From: Protea cynaroides | Taxonomy: Eukaryota; Streptophyta; Magnoliopsida; Proteales; Proteaceae | NCBI GenBank assembly: GCA_028583415.1 | Contig: CM053270.1 | Coordinates: 7,820,342 to 7,884,341, forward strand | DNA: 64,000 nt | Direction: 5' to 3' | Part shown: positions 1 to 64,000 of the stretch, piece after piece | How positions within the stretch are numbered: the first letter of the stretch is position 1 | Layout: each line of letters opens with the position of its first letter | Made by a program: the position numbers and the translations under genes | The notes under the pieces: model-generated | Told to the model about the DNA's origin: nothing | Databases searched by the model: none | Seen by the model: the letters and a program-made list of their open reading frames with translations, nothing else

Positions 1-738
1 TGGTTCGCGAACTACGGTGTTCTTCGTCCAACGGAAACTCCTCTTCAACCTTTTCCAGCTCCTTCTTCTCTTTAGATCTCCTTTTTCTCTCTAGGGTTTG
101 TAAGAATCAATCAAAGATATTTAAGGAGGTTTAAATGTCCTTAAATAGGCTAGGATGGAGTTCAGGGAAGTTTCCCCACGTTAAGAAAGTCTCTAGGGCT
201 GAGATTTGGCAAGCGAGACCCACAGAGATCTGTTTTTGGATCTGACTAGTCTGCTTGCGCAGACATACCAGTCGATCGGTATGTAGACCGCTATCATGAG
301 ACCGGTACGAAAATTATCATCAATTTTGGTCCTTTTTCGTACCTGATTGTCATCCGCTCGTCCTGTCTAGTCCGGTTATAATTGGAAGTGCTGTTACGAT
401 ATGAAATAGAGGTTTAGATCGGGTTCATGGAGTGCGGTCTTACAAAAGGTGACTTCCACAGTTGAACCTCAGTAGGAAGCCGGTTGGCTCATCCATCGGC
501 TCTGTGTCGTCGGCAAGACTAAAACATAACCTATGTTTCAATGTTTTAGGCCCCACACATTGGTGGACGTGTTGGGTCCACCTAAGGTCTACTAGATTAA
601 TTAAAGGTCCCGTATAGTTTATTTACCTAGGATCCAGATATATCCATCAGTCTGCTTCAGGTACGTCAGTTATCAATGTGGGAAAACTTGGCACTGTAAA
701 AATCCAGGTGAGCAGGGGATTTTGGGTGCAAGTCTTAT
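1..738 (-). repeat. Gypsy-type LTR remnant
   Basis: The right end of this stretch, read on the minus strand, starts ATAAGACTTGCACC and continues with a CCAAAATCCCC block and a TTTTCCCAC block. The same blocks in the same order begin the LTR-like sequence at 62693 and are partly shared with the LTR ends at 14892 and 18723. I infer an old LTR end of the same gypsy family. No coding sequence was recognised in it, and the window edge cuts its other end. Confidence 0.4.
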
Positions 739-1320
739 GGAGGGGGTCAATAAAATAGTAGAATTAAACAACAAATAATAAGCTAGAAGAAAAAACGAGG
801 CAAGAAACAGGAGGATGGAAGTGGAATAGAGCACAATTCACATATGAGAAGTCATAAATTCTATTTCAAAATAGGAGCACGAAAATGGTATAGACTACAG
901 AGCACAGTTCACAGCCTCCTCTTCTATTGCCCTTTTATCCTGTCTCTTTCTACTTTGTTGGAGTGTGTGTGGTCTTCATCTGAGAAGGGAGGTTCTGCTA
1001 GTGGTGTTTCCGAACAACCACCCCTACTGAACATTTGGATTTTTGAGAGGTCTCGTCCCTTATTTCTTCGTCGGAGTTTAAGTATAGTCTTCCCCGGAGA
1101 AGGTTGGTTCTGCGGCTCTGCCAGTGGTGTTTCCGAACAACCACCGCTGCTGAACATTTGGATTTTTGAGAGGTAGAGAAGTAAGAAAAGGCAAAAATGT
1201 CCATTTAAAAAGAGATGAATGGTTAAGATGAAAGTGGACAGTCTTTTGGGTAAATTGGTAATACTTACACCTTTTTGAATATTTTTATTAGGAAAAAGAG
1301 GTACATGCTGCCCAGTTCCG
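739..1320. other. Upstream noncoding stretch with a 57-bp duplication
   Basis: No gene is recognised here. A roughly 57-bp block (GTGGTGTTTCCGAACAACCA and following bases up to TTTTTGAGAGG) occurs twice, at about 993-1049 and 1116-1173, with a few differences. Open frames on both strands cross the duplication but look like nothing known and lack convincing coding character. Confidence 0.5.
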
Positions 1321-1539
1321 GATCCAAATCGTCTCATCCCTGAAATTCGGGAGGCGTGGCGGCGACCCCACTGGATGGTCGCCATGGAATCCGACCCCTC
1401 CGTTCGAGCCGACAAACCGAGCCGACAAGAGAGTGTCGGCTTGAACGGAGGGGTCGGATTCATCCGACCCTCAAATGGCGACCATTTAGTGGGGTCGCCG
1501 CCACGCCTCCCGAATCTCAGAGATGAGACGATTTGAATC
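1321..1539. mobile_element. Foldback MITE-like element
   Basis: The first 65 bases (GATCCAAATCGTCTCATCCC and onward) are almost perfectly complementary to the last 65 bases, and the pairing extends inward through the ATCCGACCCCTCCGTTC block. The single strand can therefore form a nearly complete hairpin about 100 bp long. Length and structure fit a miniature inverted-repeat element. The target duplication is not clear; GTTCC flanks both sides. It lies about 450 bp upstream of the dehydrogenase start codon. Confidence 0.7.
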
Positions 1540-1568
1540 CCCCCGGTTCCTTCAAGACTAGAACTTTG

Positions 1569-1607
1569 TTTCTCTTTTCTCTTTTCTCTTTTCTCTTTTC
1601 TCTTTCC
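1569..1607. repeat. CTCTTTT microsatellite
   Basis: About five 7-bp units of the type CTCTTTT run directly into the 73-bp tandem array. This CT-rich tract sits about 400 bp before the start codon of the dehydrogenase gene. Confidence 0.7.
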
Positions 1608-1816
1608 TCCAAATGATCGGCAATCAATTCTTATTATACTCTCATCTACCCGTTAAATTATTTAAACATATTCTCTTTCTTTCAAATGACCGGCTATCTA
1701 TTCTTATTGTACTCTCATCTACCCGTTAAAATATTTAAACATATTCTCTTTCCTCCAAATGACAGGCTATCAATTCTTATTGTACTCTCATCTACCCGTT
1801 AAAATATTTAAACATA
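1598..1816. repeat. Three tandem 73-bp repeats
   Basis: Three consecutive units at 1598-1670, 1671-1743 and 1744-1816 each begin TTCTCTTTC and end ATTTAAACATA, with the shared core CTCATCTACCCGTTAAA. They differ at only a few positions. The array lies 180-400 bp upstream of the start codon, where promoter elements of the host gene would be expected. Confidence 0.85.
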
Positions 1817-1993
1817 GCTATCAGCATCTCGATAGATCTGGTTGGATCCCTTTATTTATTTATTTATTTATCTTTTATAAAAAAAAAAAAAAAAAAAAAA
1901 ACACACACATCATCGATTAATCAGTTCTCGCACATACACTGACGTGTGAGTCCATTTTTGTTTGAAAGTCAAAATAGTCTTTCATCTTCCCAA

Positions 1994-60135
<58,142 letters not shown>

Positions 60136-60652
60136 AGTTCAAATGTTTCTAGAAGATAAGCAATTCGGAGGCCTAATTATTTATGCAGTTGAAATGTAGC
60201 AGAGTTTGGAAACAGTTCTTTCATGGGCCATTTTAAAACTAGTTACTAAGAATTGTTATCACTACACTTTCCTACCCAAAACATTGACTGCTAAACTATG
60301 CATGACTTTTGAGTTGGTGGTGTCCGTGGAATCTAGTACGATGGGTTAACATGGACGGAATTTGGTGAAATAATTTGCAATAGATCTCTGTCCGGCTGTG
60401 CCCCCTCCTTCTCACATGGAGTGAAATGACTAGGGGTGGAGTGGTCATTTCACTTTCCATGTGAGAGGACACAGGAAGGAACAACAGAGAATTTTCTCCC
60501 ATTTACCCAAAAAAAAAATATATATCTTTCCCCCTATTATTTGATATCAAGTTGTTAGGATGCACATTCGGATAGTGAACTTTCTCCTCATGATTAAATA
60601 TCAAGTTGTTAGGAGGCGCAGTCGGAGAGTGTACGTTCTCCCTAATGTTAAA
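60136..60652 (+). other. 3' flank of the dehydrogenase gene
   Basis: It holds the presumed 3' untranslated region. No clear poly(A) signal consensus was pinned down. At 60542-60650 a block of about 58 bp (ATATCAAGTTGTTAGGA and onward) is repeated twice, just before the gypsy LTR start. Confidence 0.5.
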
Positions 60653-62690
60653 TGTCAAGACCTCGACATCACTATACCACTTCATAACTTACATAACAAT
60701 CACATAATCAGAGTAAAACAGTAAATAGGTGGAAGACTTGATAATATAATCAAATGGTAATATAAACCGATGGCTCTAAATGATAAATCATAAATAAAAT
60801 TGTGTTAACTGTTTTGCCAAGATACTCAACATATTATAAATAATCCTCAACTAATATACCCTAAATACGTGAAAGTTGACAAAAACCAACAGTTTTGTTT
60901 CTAAAACTCAATCCTGGCCTATGTGGGCACAGACATCATGGGAATTGTCAACACCATAAGCCTTAGCAACTGGATCTTCTACAACGTATGGACCATCCAC
61001 ATAATCGGCTATGGTTTAAACTTCATTAGAATCTAAAATGAATCACATGTGTGGGGGTGAGTTTCACCAAGCCTAGTAAGGGGATTGGGAAAATGCAAGC
61101 AGGTAATAATAATAGATGAATAGATTAATTAGGTCAGATAATTGTGAACTACAAATGTCTTGGGCACTGCCCACTATGTTGGGCAGAAACCCTCACTGCG
61201 GTGATGGATTCAATATCGTCACAATCTGTCGGGTGACACCTACCCAACCCAATCGTAGGCCCCTTCCTGCTGTCCTAGTTATGGACACATTGGCATCATC
61301 CAAGACATCATCCCCAACACCAGAGTAAACCTTTGCCATGAAGGGGGAGGTAATGTTGATTATGGGACCTCATCCTACCTTGAATAAATGGGCCCTTGTC
61401 AACACGTCATCCCTTGTTGGTAAGGGTGCAGTCACATGGAAATATCCAACTAGCCATATAGCCATATACAATTCTACATGCCAATATTAAATACAATCCA
61501 CAAGTTGTACACCTGTGAGGGTCATGGTACCAAAACCACCATCGATCACACCAGGTTTCCACAAGTATATGATAACGAAAGACGAGCTCACATGGTAATC
61601 ACCGTGCCGGAACTACCCTTGGCCTCATTAGACCCTACAAGCAAAGTAACCATCCATCAAACAAAATCAATATTAAACAAGAGATATCATTCAATGCATG
61701 GCATTGGCAATGCAGTTATTGGATGGCATGTAAACAATTATGTAAGTCATAGCATGATATGTTCACACGTGATAGTTATATAAACATTCCATAAAAGAAG
61801 TCAACCCAAACCCACTTACCTTAACGGTGCTAGCAATTAGAACCTAATGGAGACTGAATTTCATGTAAAGATATGAAAGGGAATATCAATGGAGAATATG
61901 GAAAACACCACTATCAGGGAAAGGAAAGGAAGAACCAAAGGGGAAGGAGAAAGAAGCCAAAGAGAAAGAGAGAAGGGGAGAAAGAAGCTGTTGAAATAGC
62001 AAGGGAGAAAGGGAAGCTCAAAGAGGGGAAGAGAAACCGAAAGAGAGAGAGACAAGGGGGCTTACCGCCAAGGGAGAGGAGAGAGAGACCAAAAGCCACG
62101 TTGCTTTTTTTTTTTTTTTCTTTATTTCTATTCATTCCCCTTTAATTCAATAACAAATCTGCCTATAAATAGGCTTACAAATCATACTTAAAATAGGACT
62201 CTAAACCTAAAGAAAATATAGTTATAAACTAACTCAAACACTCAATAAACAACGTCTAAGGAGGAAGGGGGCCCACAAGATAAATTCCAATAAATAAATA
62301 AAAATAAAATAAAGATCCTAATTAAACTAAAACTGATCCACGTCCAAGGGGATAGGACCCACAATAACAAAAATTAATAAAATAAATAAAAAAGAGAAAC
62401 TACCTTCCTAATAGAAGTAAAACTCTAAAATAAAACTAAATCAATAGAAATAAAATTTACAAAGAATTCTAATTAAATCCTAAGAAGATCCATATCCAAT
62501 GGATCTTTGCTTGCATTAGAACCCTAATCGTATGTGAGTTTTCCCATGAAATTACCGAAAATGTTTACCTATACAAGCTATATTTTAGTAATTAATATCA
62601 ATTGAACCATACCTTAAAAGTCCCTAAAGTCTCAAGGTCATACAGGTAAAAATACTCCCTACCAATCCTGACCGAACCTTCTAGAGGCCA
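60653..62690 (-). repeat. Gypsy LTR, same family as the intron 2 element
   Basis: It starts TGTCAAGACCTCGAC and matches the LTR at 7365-14892 block by block: CAGAGTAAAACAGTAAATA, GGGGATTGGG, the TACCCAACCC region at 61241 (the uninterrupted hAT target), and ATAAACATTCC near 61788. A purine-rich tract at 61920-62090 gives spurious frames. The LTR does not reach its expected end and stops near 62690. Confidence 0.7.
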
Positions 62691-62692
62691 CC

Positions 62693-64000
62693 TATAAGAC
62701 CCGCATCCAAAATCCCCTACTAATTGGGAATTTCCTGTGTTAGGTCTTCCCACGCCATCAGCAGGTCAGCAGGTGGACCCAACGAGGATTGGATCAGTGC
62801 ACCCGAATCCTAGGTAAATATAACGAAATTCTAAGAAGAGGTGAAGCGAACGCAGCTGGCGACACCTAGGAGGTCGACGCTCATCTTGACAGTGGAGTAG
62901 ATGGTTCCATGGTCGAAGGAGTAGTAGCTAAGGGGCTCGAGAGAGGAGGAGAACGAAGGATGCTAAGAATGAGAGCACAAAGCTCTTAAAGAGCCCTAGA
63001 TTGCTGATCTTGAATTCTCCTCATCTTTAGAGGAACAAAATAGGCAATAAGACTGTCAAAACACCACATGGCATGAACCTAAACATTAACCACCCAGGAG
63101 AGAAGAATACGACTATTCTTTTCGATTCTAATAAGTAATTTACCTATAACAAATGAGACATTAGCAATTATCGTCCTCCAATTAACAGACTGTAGTTAAG
63201 TGTCATGAATTTCAAAATTAAGGGGAAGTTTGTGCCTTGTTAAATATGAGATGGGAGGTTCGTGTCTTTTAGCCAAAGTATAGGGGAGGTTTGTGTAATT
63301 TACCCCAAAAAAATAATGAACAATGAATTAAACCAAATGATGGTCTCGAAAATGGACTGAATTTGAGACGTCCATCTCAAACTGCCTACGTATTCCAGTA
63401 GTATCCTAGAAATCAAGTCCAAAATGTAGTTCGAAAATGATTGATTAAAGCTTTTGGATGTGATTTATGCTTAAGCTTTGTTGTATTTGAGATTCAAGTT
63501 GAAGCTTAAGCTAGATGGATGGATGAGATTGAATCTGGATAGTCTATGTGGACTGTGGTACCACACTTGAGAATTTTCTTAAATTACCTACGTATTTTAG
63601 GGTTTGCTCTAGAAATCAAGTATGACGTAGTTTTAACCCATCGGATAAGAATCCAATTGAAATTTGGGTAATCTAAGCGGGTTTATGGATAACCCTAGTG
63701 GGTCTGAGATACGGATAACCCTAATGGGTAAATGAGTAGTCCATGTGGACGGATGCTATGGGACCGTGTTTGGATATCTTCCCAAATTGCCAACATATCC
63801 TGGGATGTATCTTATCCTAAGAATCAAGATCCGTGTAGTTCGAAACATCAGATAAAAATCCGATTGAAGATTGGATGACCCAGGTGGGTTGTGATCTAGA
63901 TAGTCCATGAGGATTGATGGATGATCTTAGAGGGTCTATGGATGGATATTCCATAGGGACTTGAGATGTGAGTAGTCTTAAGAGATTAAGGATATGGATA
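62693..64000 (+). repeat. Gypsy LTR start in the opposite orientation, with degenerate repeats
   Basis: It begins TATAAGACCCGCATCC and resembles the reverse complement of the LTR ends at 14892 and 18723 (also the TTAGGTCTTCCCAC block), so it faces the opposite way from the LTR at 60653-62690. From about 63379 a unit of about 200 bp (CTACGTATT or CAACATATC block, GAAATCAAG, GTAGTTCGAAA, AATCCGATTGAA) recurs near 63379, 63591 and 63783. The window edge cuts it. Confidence 0.45.

Noticed and set aside
924..1463. 179-residue minus-strand open frame
   Set aside because: It crosses a 57-bp direct duplication and half of a foldback element. It has no recognisable domain.
61861..62145. Lys/Glu-rich and Leu/Ser-rich frames
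   Set aside because: A purine-rich LTR tract gives long frames on both strands without a domain.

Overview
This is nuclear DNA of a flowering plant. It holds GT-AG introns, Ty1/copia and Ty3/gypsy LTR retrotransposons, hAT transposons, RTE-type LINE tails, tRNA-derived SINE-like repeats and a 500-N scaffold gap (42143-42642). There is no bacterial-style gene packing, rRNA or CRISPR. The species cannot be named from the sequence alone.

Only one host gene is recognisable, and it fills almost the whole window. Ten exons on the + strand between 1994 and 60135 join in frame across nine GT-AG introns. They encode a 382-residue D-isomer-specific 2-hydroxyacid dehydrogenase (glyoxylate/hydroxypyruvate/phosphoglycerate dehydrogenase superfamily) with a GxGxxG cofactor loop and the Arg/Glu/His catalytic set. 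Coding sequence is 1149 bp of a 58.1-kb locus, about 2 percent. The rest is intron swollen by transposons.

Layout: 1-738 looks like a gypsy LTR remnant. 739-1993 is upstream DNA with a foldback element and a 3 x 73-bp tandem repeat. Intron 1 (2083-4230) is nearly repeat-free. Intron 2 (4370-19122) holds a 1.6-kb hAT derivative with GAA expansions and a damaged gypsy element. A 5-kb hAT element, with a decayed transposase gene, is inserted in one LTR of that gypsy. Intron 3 has a 138-bp hAT MITE. Intron 4 (19705-29402) holds a decayed + strand copia element. Intron 5 (29475-54585) is 25 kb: a possible long solo gypsy LTR carrying nested hATs, a young gag-only LTR element (38596-42009), the sequence gap, and a nest in which a hAT MITE (42739-51570) contains a rearranged copia (B), which in turn contains another hAT MITE and a second copia (C). 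Introns 8 and 9 hold an RTE LINE tail and a long AT microsatellite. Beyond the gene (60653-64000) lie gypsy LTR pieces of the same family as the intron 2 element.

The transposons explain each other. 8-bp target duplications identify at least eight hAT-type insertions whose ends are packed with short palindromic words. At least four such word types occur, each on its own family. One full-length element carries the transposase, and an empty copy of its insertion site survives in the paralogous LTR at 61241. No transposon gene here looks intact.
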